In this document: one piece after another, positions 15,094 through 23,507 of the stretch
Numbering within the stretch: the stretch's first letter is position 1
How the letters are laid out: every line of letters starts with the position of its first letter
DNA from: Candidatus Dormiibacterota bacterium
GTDB lineage: Bacteria; Chloroflexota; Dormibacteria; Dormibacterales; Dormibacteraceae
Direction of reading: 5' to 3'
Assembly: GCA_003169845.1 (NCBI GenBank)
Contig: PNAG01000015.1
Coordinates: forward strand, 1 to 34,017
Length of the DNA: 34,017 nt
Notes under the pieces: generated by a model
What the model saw: only the letters and a program-made list of their open reading frames with translations
What the model was told of the DNA's origin: nothing
Databases searched by the model: none
Program-made: the position numbers and the translations under genes

Positions 15094-16187
15094 AGGGCCC
15101 CCACGCCCCGGTGGTCGAGAAGCCAGCAACGGCGGAGGAGCTCGCCACTCGGCTTCACCAAGCGGCCGAGAGCGGCTCGGCTGTCGTTCCCGTCGGTGGG
15201 GGCAGGGCGGCCGGCATGGGCGGTCCGCCGCTTCGCTGCGACGTCGAGCTGCACACGACACGCCTCGACCGCGTGCTCGAGCATTCGCAGGCCGACATGG
15301 TGGTGAGCGTGGAGGCGGGAATCACGCTCGAGGCTTTGCAGTCCGAGCTGGGCAAGGCCGGCCAGTTCCTGCCGCTCGATCCCTTCAACTCACCCGGCCA
15401 CACCATCGGAGGTTTGCTGGCGACGGGCTGGGCGGGTCCTCTGCGCCAGCGCTTTGGCTCCGCGCGAGATTTCCTGATCGGAATCCGAGTCGCGCTCCCG
15501 GACGGGCACCTCGCCAGCGCGGGCGGGCGCGTGGTCAAGAACGTGAGCGGTTACGACCTGATGAAGCTGCACTTCGGCGCGATGGGATCCCTCGGTGTGA
15601 TCGTGGCCGCCTCGTTCAAGGTATTTCCGAGGCCGCTGCACGACGTCACGGTTGAGAAAGCGAGCGCTTCGATCGAAGACGCATGGGAGGCAGCGACTCG
15701 TGCCCTGGACCTTCCGCTTGCCCCATCTGCGATGGAGCTGTTCTCCGACGGCCGTGTGCTGGCGCGCTTCTTTGGCAGCCCCGACGCGGTGAATCGAATG
15801 GTGGCGGAGCTCGGTTGGAAAGCCGCTGACCCCTCACTGTGGGCGGAACACTCCAGGCTCGGTTCGGAATCGTGGGCCCGGATCTCCGTGCCGCGGAACG
15901 CGCTGCAGCGCATTGTCTCGGGCCTGCCCGAGGGCGCGCAGTGGTGGGCCTCGCCAGGCGCCGGCATCGCGCACTGGTCGTTCGGAGATCACTCCGACGA
16001 CGTCCGTAAAGCACGCGCCGCTGCGGAAGCTGCGCAGGGCTCGCTCGTCCTGATGGCGGCGCCGGGCGGAGTCGTCGCCGAGCTCGGAGCGTGGGGCACT
16101 CCGCCTCCGACCCTCGAGGTTATGCGGCGGATCAAACAAGCCTTCGACCCCCACGGAGTTCTGAATCCGGGAAGGTTTGTAGTGTGA
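15084..16187 (+). CDS. glcE: Glycolate oxidase subunit GlcE-like FAD-binding protein
   Basis: 367 aa from ATG 15084; GTG codons at 15087 and 15090 are alternatives, the last giving a GTGA overlap with the glcD stop. Same FAD-binding fold as GlcD but shorter and lacking the catalytic HAGDGNLHP segment. Visible landmarks are VVPVGGGRAAGMGG (PP-loop), PGHTIGGLLATGWAGPLRQRFG, GGRVVKNVSGYDLMKL, which is characteristic of GlcE, and the terminal FDPHGVLNPGRF. GlcE is required with GlcD and GlcF for membrane-associated glycolate oxidation. Longer upstream open frame in the same register is the shadow of glcD. Confidence 0.92.
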   Translation: MVVKGPHAPVVEKPATAEELATRLHQAAESGSAVVPVGGGRAAGMGGPPLRCDVELHTTRLDRVLEHSQADMVVSVEAGITLEALQSELGKAGQFLPLDPFNSPGHTIGGLLATGWAGPLRQRFGSARDFLIGIRVALPDGHLASAGGRVVKNVSGYDLMKLHFGAMGSLGVIVAASFKVFPRPLHDVTVEKASASIEDAWEAATRALDLPLAPSAMELFSDGRVLARFFGSPDAVNRMVAELGWKAADPSLWAEHSRLGSESWARISVPRNALQRIVSGLPEGAQWWASPGAGIAHWSFGDHSDDVRKARAAAEAAQGSLVLMAAPGGVVAELGAWGTPPPTLEVMRRIKQAFDPHGVLNPGRFVV

Positions 16188-17374
16188 GCGGCAAGCCGTT
16201 CGACCTTCTGAGCGACGACGACCTCAGCACCTGCGTCCACTGCGGCCTGTGCCTCGACGCGTGCCCGACGTTCCGGGTCACAGGCCTCGAGACCGAGTCG
16301 CCGCGGGGCCGCCTCTATCTCATGACCCAGTGGAAGCGCGGGACGCTGCCGTTCGAGGAAGAGCAGGTTCGCCACATCGACCTCTGCCTGGGCTGCCGAA
16401 CCTGCGAGGCGGTGTGTCCTTCGGGCGTCCCCTATGGGCGCATCATCGAGGCGGGTCGGGCCGAGGTCGAGCGCTTGCGGCGCCCCTCACCCAAGCGCTC
16501 GTTGAGCAAGCTCGCGCTCAGGCAGCTGCTGGCGCATCCCACCAGACTGCGCGCGGCCGGCGCGGCAACGCGCGCGGCACAGGCGCTGAAGCTCACGTCG
16601 ATCGTCCGCGCGGGCCGCCAGCTGCCGAGGCTCCGGCCGCAGTTCCGCCGCCCGGCGGGTGACGTCGCGCCGGCTATCGGCCCACGCAAGCACCGTGTCG
16701 CTTTTCTCGTCGGTTGCGTGATGCCGATCCTCTTCCCGCAATCGCACGAGGCGGCGGTGAAGCTGCTGCAGCTCGCCGGCTGCGAGGTGTGGTTTCCGCC
16801 CGGTGAGCGCTGCTGTGGCGCATTGTTCGCGCACAACGGCGACCTGGAGAGCGCCGACCGGCTGCGCGACGTGAACACCAGCACATACCTCGCCGGTGAC
16901 TTCGACGCGCTGGTCGTGGACTCCGCAGGCTGCGGAGCTCACCTGAAGGACTTCTATCCCGAGCTTGAGGGCAGGGTGAAGGACATCACCGAATGGCTGG
17001 ATGAGATCGGCCTGCCGGCGCCGAAAAAGGAGGTCAAGGTGCGGGTGACCTACCAGGACGCATGCCACCTCGCGCACGCGCAGCGCATCAAGAAGCAGCC
17101 CCGCGAGCTGATCCGGTCGCTGCCGGGTGTGGAGCTGGTCGAGATGCGCCACCCGGAGATCTGCTGCGGAGCGGCCGGGCTGTACAGCACGCTCGAGCCG
17201 GCGATGTCGAACCGCATCCTTCAGGAGAAGCTCGACGACCTCTCAGCGACGCGCGCCGAGATCGTCGTCAGCGCGAATCCCGGCTGTCAGATGCAGCTGG
17301 CCGCGGGCCTCCGCTCCCGCGGATCGAATATGAGAACCGAGCACATCACAGAACTTCTGGCCAGGGCTTACTAA
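16184..17374 (+). CDS. glcF: Glycolate oxidase iron-sulfur subunit GlcF-like
   Basis: 396 aa from GTG 16184, overlapping the glcE stop (GTGA). Two [4Fe-4S] ferredoxin motifs are complete: CVHCGLCLDACP (about residues 18-29) and CLGCRTCEAVCP (about 68-79). Two CCG (cysteine-rich) domains follow, with ERCCGALFAHNGD and PEICCGAAGLYS. These pass electrons from the GlcD/GlcE flavins to the quinone pool. The TAA stop overlaps the stop of the convergent phosphatase gene (CTAA). Confidence 0.94.
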   Translation: MSGKPFDLLSDDDLSTCVHCGLCLDACPTFRVTGLETESPRGRLYLMTQWKRGTLPFEEEQVRHIDLCLGCRTCEAVCPSGVPYGRIIEAGRAEVERLRRPSPKRSLSKLALRQLLAHPTRLRAAGAATRAAQALKLTSIVRAGRQLPRLRPQFRRPAGDVAPAIGPRKHRVAFLVGCVMPILFPQSHEAAVKLLQLAGCEVWFPPGERCCGALFAHNGDLESADRLRDVNTSTYLAGDFDALVVDSAGCGAHLKDFYPELEGRVKDITEWLDEIGLPAPKKEVKVRVTYQDACHLAHAQRIKKQPRELIRSLPGVELVEMRHPEICCGAAGLYSTLEPAMSNRILQEKLDDLSATRAEIVVSANPGCQMQLAAGLRSRGSNMRTEHITELLARAY

Positions 17375-18147
17375 AGCTTCATCTTGGGCAGCACGGCGGT
17401 CTTGGTCACGTCGACCTCGACCCGCGCGACCGCCAGCGTGACGTTGTCGGGCGCGCCGAGCTCGCGGCACCGCTCGATGACGCGCTCCGCCCCGCGGTCG
17501 AGGTTGCCGTCCTTAAGCAGCAGCCGTCCCATCTCCTCCACGCTCACTCCCGCCGTCTCGACCCCGTCGCTGCACAGCACGACAGCATCGCCTTCCTCGA
17601 GCTTTACCTTGTCGGCGAACGGCTGGATTGCCTCCCACACGCCGACCGCTCGAGTGAGGCGGTGCTTGAGTGGATGCGTGGCGGCCTCCTCTGGCTTGAT
17701 GAGACCAAGCCGCACCTGCTCCGCAGGCCAGGAATGGTCCTGCGAAACGAGCGTCGCGAGGCTATTGCGAAACAGGTAGGCCGGGCTGTCGCCCACGTTC
17801 AGGACCGCCATCTCGCCGGCCCTGATCGCGGCGATAACCAGCGTGCTGCCCATCCCCGCCCAGTCAGGGTTGTCGCGTGCAGCCTCGAAGACCGCGGTGT
17901 TCGCTTCCTTGCACGCCCGCTTCAGGCGCTCGATGTCCGGGCCCTCTTGCCCGTCTTCGGCCAGCACGCTCGTCACAGTCTTGGACGCGATCGAGCTCGC
18001 CGTCTGGCCTGCTGCATGCCCGCCCATTCCATCGCAGACCACGAGCAGCGTGTCCAGCCCCGCCTTGTTGCGCCAGACGACCACAGCGTCCTCGTTCTCC
18101 TCACGCTCGAGACCGGGATCGGTCGCCCAGGCGATCCGAAGCCGCAT
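17371..18147 (-). CDS. PP2C-type Ser/Thr protein phosphatase
   Basis: 258 aa from ATG 18147. Compact bacterial PPM/PP2C (Stp/PstP-like catalytic core without a membrane tail). Metal-binding motifs are intact: ENEDA (17-21), VVCDGMGGHAAG, CSDGVE and the terminal APDNVTLAVARV. The usual GDSRAY motif reads GDSPAY, with Pro for Arg, a possible change at the phosphate-approach surface. It starts 6 bp after the FHA-domain gene on the same strand, so the pair likely forms one Ser/Thr phospho-signalling unit. No kinase gene is in the window. Confidence 0.93.
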   Translation of the reverse strand: MRLRIAWATDPGLEREENEDAVVVWRNKAGLDTLLVVCDGMGGHAAGQTASSIASKTVTSVLAEDGQEGPDIERLKRACKEANTAVFEAARDNPDWAGMGSTLVIAAIRAGEMAVLNVGDSPAYLFRNSLATLVSQDHSWPAEQVRLGLIKPEEAATHPLKHRLTRAVGVWEAIQPFADKVKLEEGDAVVLCSDGVETAGVSVEEMGRLLLKDGNLDRGAERVIERCRELGAPDNVTLAVARVEVDVTKTAVLPKMKL

Positions 18148-18153
18148 CAGTTG

Positions 18154-19839
18154 TTACGAACCGATGACTGAGAACTGAACCGCGTTCTGGCCGATGGTGA
18201 CGCGATCGCCGTGGTTGAGCTCCTTTTCCTGGACCGGCTCACCGTTGACGAGCGTGCCGTTCGTGCTTCCCAGGTCGACGAGCCAGAACTGATCGCCTCG
18301 CCGCTCGAGGCGCGCGTGGTGGCCGCTGGTCGCGGGGTCTCTGAGGATGACGTCGTTGTCAGGCGAGCGACCCAGGCGCAAAGCGTTGTCCCCGGCGCGA
18401 TGGCTGTGACCGGCATCCGGCCCTGACTCGATGGTCAGCTCGGCCTGGCGGCCGGTGCCGGGGGATGTTCCCATCGCCGGCACGGCCCTGTTGTCGATGG
18501 CCATCGTCTCCGCGACATCCGCGGCTGCCGGAGGCGCCGGCGGCGGCTGCCAGGCCGGCATGAGGGTGGTCGACTCGCGAGCCTCGGCGGCCGCATCGGA
18601 CGTCATCGTCGCTGCGACGTCGGGGACCATGGTCTCTGCGACGTCCGGTTGCTGCTGCCCGGTGGTCCCGGCGGGAGTCTCCCAGGGCAGAGTTGCCTGC
18701 GCTTCGGGCGGTGGCGCGGGTGCTGCCTCGACCGGGGGGGCCGATGACTCGGCTCCCGCGGCCGGCACTGCGTCAGTGGAGCTGGGGATAGATTCGGCCG
18801 GCGCCGGTGCCGACCACTGCGAGGTGGCTGCGGGAGCCGTGGGTGCAGGCGCGTTCCACGGCGGCGAGGCGAGCGCCGGCTCGACAGGCGCCGCTGCCGG
18901 CGCCGACCATGATGGGGCGGGCGGTGCGGCGGGTTCCTCTGTCTTCGGTGCGTCCCAGGATGCGGACGCGGGCGCGCTCCAAGCAGGCGCGACGGTCGGG
19001 GGTGGCGCTGCCGACGCGGGTGGTGGCGCGCCCCAGTCCGTGGAAGCCGGCGCCGCGGACGTGGATCCCGAAGGTGCCGGTGCATTCCAGGCGGGGGCCG
19101 GCGGGTTCCACGAAGGAGCCGTCGGGATCGGGGATTGCGGTGAATCGGTGGGCGCTCCCCACGCGGGCGCCGGCGCCGCCTCTGCGGCGCCTCCCCACGA
19201 CGGCGGGCCCGCCGGCGGAGGGGCGGCTTCGGGCGCTGGGGCGGCAGGCGGAGACGGCGGAGCAGCCGCGGGTGGCGTCGGCGGAGCCGGTGGAGCCGGC
19301 GGCGCCGGTGGCGCACCCCAAGACGGCGCGGGCGCGGCGAAGGCGGCGGGAGGAGGCGACGAGGAAGCCGCCGGCGCGGGTGCACCCCAGTTCGGGGCCG
19401 GCGCGGACGCTGGTGGGGGCGGAGCTGGAGCGCCGGCTGCCGGCGATCCCCAAGTCGGCGCGGCGGCAGGTGTGCCGGCGGGCGGCGCCGGCGGCGCAGC
19501 GGGCGAGCCCCACGTCGGCGCGGGAGCAGTGGGCGGTGCCCCGGGCGCGCCCCACGTTCCCTGGCCGGGCTTAGCAGGCGACGCCGCCGGTTGATCCCAG
19601 CTTGGAGAGCCTGATGGAGGCACGACCACGGTCGGCGCCATCGGGCTAGGCGCGTGTGTGGCCATGGCGGGAGGAGCCCAGGTCGAGGCGACTCCGGCGG
19701 TCTGGCTCGCCGGCGCTGCGGGACGGACCGGCGGCGCCGACTTCTTGCGCTTACGCCTACGCCGCGCCCCCATGTACATGACGCCTGCCACAAGCGCCAC
19801 CACCGCGAGGATTATGTATATGTAGGGTTCAACCGTCAT
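18154..19839 (-). CDS. Membrane-anchored FHA-domain protein with Trp/Pro/Ala repeat linker
   Basis: 561 aa, ATG 19839 with AAGGGAGG upstream. Residues 5-27 are one membrane helix, followed by a basic stop (RRRRKRKK). A linker of more than 400 residues, rich in Ala, Pro and Ser, carries about nineteen W-x-x-P/A units (WGAP, WGSP, WSAP, WNAP). Then comes a Thr-containing segment with two copies of VAETM plus VAATM. The C-terminal 95 residues are an FHA phosphothreonine-binding domain (LRLGRSPDNDVIL, TSGHHARL, VDLGSTNGTLVNG); the usual SRxH motif reads SGHH. It probably tethers a phosphopeptide reader near the membrane, antagonised by the PP2C encoded just downstream. Confidence 0.9.
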   Translation of the reverse strand: MTVEPYIYIILAVVALVAGVMYMGARRRRKRKKSAPPVRPAAPASQTAGVASTWAPPAMATHAPSPMAPTVVVPPSGSPSWDQPAASPAKPGQGTWGAPGAPPTAPAPTWGSPAAPPAPPAGTPAAAPTWGSPAAGAPAPPPPASAPAPNWGAPAPAASSSPPPAAFAAPAPSWGAPPAPPAPPAPPTPPAAAPPSPPAAPAPEAAPPPAGPPSWGGAAEAAPAPAWGAPTDSPQSPIPTAPSWNPPAPAWNAPAPSGSTSAAPASTDWGAPPPASAAPPPTVAPAWSAPASASWDAPKTEEPAAPPAPSWSAPAAAPVEPALASPPWNAPAPTAPAATSQWSAPAPAESIPSSTDAVPAAGAESSAPPVEAAPAPPPEAQATLPWETPAGTTGQQQPDVAETMVPDVAATMTSDAAAEARESTTLMPAWQPPPAPPAAADVAETMAIDNRAVPAMGTSPGTGRQAELTIESGPDAGHSHRAGDNALRLGRSPDNDVILRDPATSGHHARLERRGDQFWLVDLGSTNGTLVNGEPVQEKELNHGDRVTIGQNAVQFSVIGS

Positions 19840-19965
19840 CCGGTGGAGAGCCTCCCTTTCGCCGTTTCCGGCCGTGGATCAGAGACATAAAGCAGCATCC
19901 GCGTAGTGCTGAAGTATGGCATCCGAGCATCCCAACCGAGGCCGGCTCGCGCATCAAACGGATCG

Positions 19966-22581
19966 TCATGAACCGACCGACCCTTCGATCACGAGGCGCC
20001 CCGACGCGATCCCCGGCACGGTGATGTCCGCCTCCAGCGAATGCGACCCGGCGCCCAGTGGATCGCCGCCGAGAACGTGGACCACCACGCGCCTCCCGAG
20101 CGGCAGATCGAGGCGTCGGGGCAGCGGCGCCAGCGCGGCGTGGGTCTCGATCTGCAGGTGGTGGCGGGCAAGCACGATGCCGTCGAGGCGCAACCCGGTC
20201 ACACCGACGAGCACCGCAGGCCTCGTCCGGTTTTCGAGCACGAAGCTCATTCCCTCGTTCTCCGCGCGAAGGCTCTTCACGTCGGCCAGCCGTTCCGCGA
20301 GGTAGCGCGGTATCTCCGGCCTCGGTCGGGGTGATGGAAGCGAAGACGTGACCGTGAAAGGCAGCTCCGCGCGGTCGAGCTCACGCCCCGCCACCGTCAG
20401 CGAAGCCTCGAGCGTGTAGTCGCCCTCGGCCGGGAGCGGAAGGCTCAGCGTGGTCGCGCTGACCGCCGGTTCGAACGCCGTCGGGATCTCGACCTCCACC
20501 GATCCGGCGTACGACTTCCTGTGCATCGCGTCCCGCAGACGCCGCACGCCTCTACCGCTCGCGGCGCGCTCGCGCGCCACCGACCAGCGGATCGAGCCAC
20601 GTCCGGATACTTCCGGGTCGTCGTTGACGATGACAAGTCGCGCCGCGAAAGGCGTGTCCGGTTTTTGCAGGATCCCGAAAGGCCGGTCGGGCTCGAATGC
20701 AAGCGGCTCGATGATCAGTCGCGTTGGCTCGAAGGCCCGCGCAAGCGATACGAGGGCAGGCTTCGGCCGCCTCGCGCTGTCCAGCAGGCCGAAGCCGATT
20801 CCTGGAAATGGATCGACGAGGTGATAGGCAAATGCGCCCCAGCACGACTCGAATTTGCGTGTTCGCATGTGCTCGGCGGCGAAGCGAACGATGTCGGCCT
20901 GGTATCGCTGCGAGGCTTCGGCGTAGGCCTCGAGGCTCTGGTGCGCGGACGGCAGGCCGGCGCCTCGCTCCGCCCAGTTGACCGGCTGAAAGCCTGCATA
21001 GCGCCACGAGGGTTCGTCGTCGGCGGCGGGCCATCGCGTCTCGATCTGCTCCCACGCCGGAGAGTCCACGTCAGGCAGCGATTGCGCCCCGAAAGCAGTG
21101 ACCATCATGGGCTCGACGTGGGCAAGGTCCGCCCATGAGCCCGTGGACCAGCCGAGCATAAGGTGAAGGTCGACCTCGCCCGAAGCCGCAAGGGCGGGGC
21201 GGCTTGGGTCGAGGCGCTCGAACGACGCCTTGAGCTCCTGGTCGATCGAGTGGTTCTGCCGCACGGCATGAACCTCGCCGAGATCCGAGTTGGTCGCGAG
21301 CCACGGCGGATCGTCATGCCCAACCCACAGGATGATCGACGGCCGGTTGTGCAGCATCTCGACCATCTCGGCCTGCTGCTCGCGCGCGGCCTGCTCGAAG
21401 AACCGAGCGTCGTTGCTCATCGCGTGGTACACGTACGTGCCGGTCAGCGGCATGTCCTGGATCACGAGCATGCCCATCGCGTCGGCGCGCCGGTAGAAGT
21501 CTTCGGGGAGCACGTTGGCGATCACCCGCAGCGCATCGAGGTTGGCCTGTTTCGCCGTCATGAGGTCGGCGTCGATGCGCTCGGCGGTCAGCTCATCGAG
21601 CCTGTACGAGGGCGCATAGCAGGCGCCGCGGAGAAAAACCGGCCGCCCGTTCACCGAGAGCGCCCACCGGCGCGGGCCGATGTCCCACGTGAGCTCGCGA
21701 AACGCGAAAGTGTCCTCCACGCGTGCCGACTCGGCAGCTCCGGCGGCACGCGTGATGAGCTCGGCGCGGTAGATCGGCTGGTCGCCGAGCCTCCACGGAT
21801 CCCACCGGCGGGCGCCGGGAAACGCGAGCCGCATGGTCAACGTCTGGTCGGCTCCCCCGGCCAGGCGGACCTCCCGCTTGAGGCGTAGCGCGTCGCGGCC
21901 CGGCACCGGCACGCTGAGCTCCACCTCGCCCTCCATCTGCCTGCCGTCGAGGTTGCGCAGGCGCGCCTCGACCTCGATCCGGCCGTCGCCCCCTTCGAAG
22001 TGCGGCTTGATCCGCATCCAGTCGATCGTGATCGGCCCCACGTACTCGAGCTCGACCGGGCGCCACAGGCCGACGGGCACCTCCCACTGGTACTGGCCGG
22101 GCAGGCTCGAGTAGGCAGAAGCGGGATACGGCTTGAGGTCGCCGTCGTTGAAGAGCCCCATGATGTGGCGCTTCTTGTCGGGCTGGCTTTCGACCGGCGA
22201 TTCGCAGCAGATGACCAGCAGGTTCTCCGGCTTCAGGTACGGCGTGAGGTCGAAGCCGAAAGGCGCGAAGTATCCGTAGTGCGACCCCAGGAGCTTTCCG
22301 TTCAGCCACACGTTGGTGGCCAGGAACGCCCCGCCGATGCGCAGCACGACGCGACCCGAGTGATCCGGGCGCGGGAACTCGGTCCGGTACCAGACGGACT
22401 GGCGTCCCTCTCGCGCGGACAGCTGGCGCGGAACCTCGATCGGCTTCCAGCCGGAGCTGCGACCGACGGTCAGCCCTTCCGCCTCGCCCTCACCCAGCGG
22501 CATCCAGACCGCCTCCCACGCGCTCAGCTCTCGGACGCCGGCCGAACGCTGCGGTAGCGGGAGGAACAGGCAGTCGCTCAT
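19966..22581 (-). CDS. Glycoside hydrolase family 2-like protein, probably catalytically dead
   Basis: 871 aa from ATG 22581, 8 bp after galK. Domain order is GH2-like: N-terminal jelly-roll sugar-binding domain (about 1-185), immunoglobulin-like domain (190-295), TIM barrel (300-600) and C-terminal beta domains. Family landmarks such as NGRPVFLRGACYAPSYRLDEL and HNRPSIILW are clear. The acid/base position, normally Asn-Glu after the I.LW strand, reads G-H-D423-D424-P-P, and the nucleophile motif SEFGAQS reads T-A496-FGAQS. Both catalytic Glu residues therefore appear replaced (Asp and Ala). No signal peptide. Lying behind galT-galK it may bind galactosides or galactose-containing ligands, or use a non-standard mechanism. 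Confidence 0.86.
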   Translation of the reverse strand: MSDCLFLPLPQRSAGVRELSAWEAVWMPLGEGEAEGLTVGRSSGWKPIEVPRQLSAREGRQSVWYRTEFPRPDHSGRVVLRIGGAFLATNVWLNGKLLGSHYGYFAPFGFDLTPYLKPENLLVICCESPVESQPDKKRHIMGLFNDGDLKPYPASAYSSLPGQYQWEVPVGLWRPVELEYVGPITIDWMRIKPHFEGGDGRIEVEARLRNLDGRQMEGEVELSVPVPGRDALRLKREVRLAGGADQTLTMRLAFPGARRWDPWRLGDQPIYRAELITRAAGAAESARVEDTFAFRELTWDIGPRRWALSVNGRPVFLRGACYAPSYRLDELTAERIDADLMTAKQANLDALRVIANVLPEDFYRRADAMGMLVIQDMPLTGTYVYHAMSNDARFFEQAAREQQAEMVEMLHNRPSIILWVGHDDPPWLATNSDLGEVHAVRQNHSIDQELKASFERLDPSRPALAASGEVDLHLMLGWSTGSWADLAHVEPMMVTAFGAQSLPDVDSPAWEQIETRWPAADDEPSWRYAGFQPVNWAERGAGLPSAHQSLEAYAEASQRYQADIVRFAAEHMRTRKFESCWGAFAYHLVDPFPGIGFGLLDSARRPKPALVSLARAFEPTRLIIEPLAFEPDRPFGILQKPDTPFAARLVIVNDDPEVSGRGSIRWSVARERAASGRGVRRLRDAMHRKSYAGSVEVEIPTAFEPAVSATTLSLPLPAEGDYTLEASLTVAGRELDRAELPFTVTSSLPSPRPRPEIPRYLAERLADVKSLRAENEGMSFVLENRTRPAVLVGVTGLRLDGIVLARHHLQIETHAALAPLPRRLDLPLGRRVVVHVLGGDPLGAGSHSLEADITVPGIASGRLVIEGSVGS

Positions 22582-22589
22582 CTACCCGA

Positions 22590-23507
22590 TCATCTCAGCG
22601 CCACGTAGGCCCCGTCGGCGGTGGCACAGAAGAGCACCTGCCGGCCGATCGCGTCGGCGAAGGTCTTGGTTTGGTTGCGGTCGACAAGAGCAAGGATGCT
22701 GCCGCCGAACCCTGCGCCCATGATGCGCGCGCCGTAGCATCCCGCGATCCCCCACGCCTTCTCGACGATCGCGTCCACCGTTCGGGTCGAGACTTCGAAA
22801 TCATCGCGGAGGCTTTCGTGCGACTGCTTCAGCAAACGCCCGAGCTCGTTGAAGTCGCGGCGCCCCAACGCATACACGAATGCGTGAACCCTCGCGATCT
22901 CGGAGTCGACGTGGCGGCGTCGTTTCGGATCGAAGGCTTCCGCCTCACGCCTGCGCTCGTTGTATGGGGTGTCGGCCAGGACGCGATGCTCACCAGAATC
23001 GATGACGGCGATCGCCAGCTCGTCCGGAAACGGCACGGCCTGGTACTCCAGGGTTGTGCAGTCGAGCAGGAGCGCATGGCCCCGCCGCCCGAGCGCCGAC
23101 GCGACGTGGTCCATCACGCCGACCTGCACGCCGGTCGCCTTTTGCTCGGCGCGCTGGCACGCGAGAGCCGCCTCCATGCCATCCATGTCCGGACGGAGCC
23201 CCGCGGCCACGGCGACAAGGAGCGCCGCGGACGAGCTGACACCCGTCGCGGGTGGTACCTCCGAAGAGACTGCAACCACCTGTGGGCCGGCGCCCAGCTC
23301 CTCCCCCACCGACCGAACATATTCAAGACCGCCAGGCACCACGCTCTCGACCGCCCAGTCCTCGGCGGGATGCCCCGTCGCGGTCGTGTGCTTGTCGATC
23401 GCGGCCGGCAGCACGACGCCCCCGAGGTAATCGATGTGTTCTCCAATGAGGTTCACGCGGCCGGGCGCTCGCCCCAGCCACCGACCCCATACCCGGCTAG
23501 ATTCCAC
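22590..23507 (-). CDS. galK: Galactokinase (compact)
   Basis: Phosphorylates galactose to galactose-1-phosphate. 305 aa from GTG 23507, which lies 11 bp inside the end of galT; longer starts are not family-like. GHMP kinase motifs are present: GRVNLIGEHIDY (16-27), PPATGVSSSAALL (P-loop-like) and MGAGFGGSILALV near the end. The catalytic Asp is in GVMDHVAS, where Gln usually follows Asp (MDQ). It is shorter than typical galactokinases (about 380 aa), starting almost at the GHMP motif with trimmed loops. The gene order galT-galK with overlap supports the assignment. Confidence 0.92.
   Translation of the reverse strand: MESSRVWGRWLGRAPGRVNLIGEHIDYLGGVVLPAAIDKHTTATGHPAEDWAVESVVPGGLEYVRSVGEELGAGPQVVAVSSEVPPATGVSSSAALLVAVAAGLRPDMDGMEAALACQRAEQKATGVQVGVMDHVASALGRRGHALLLDCTTLEYQAVPFPDELAIAVIDSGEHRVLADTPYNERRREAEAFDPKRRRHVDSEIARVHAFVYALGRRDFNELGRLLKQSHESLRDDFEVSTRTVDAIVEKAWGIAGCYGARIMGAGFGGSILALVDRNQTKTFADAIGRQVLFCATADGAYVALR

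Noticed and set aside
13768..15261. 497-aa minus-strand frame opposite glcD
   Set aside because: glcD has every FAD and active-site motif; the antisense frame has none.
18431..19594. 387-aa Gly/Ala-rich plus-strand frame
   Set aside because: Mirror of the Pro/Ala repeat linker of the FHA gene; low complexity only.
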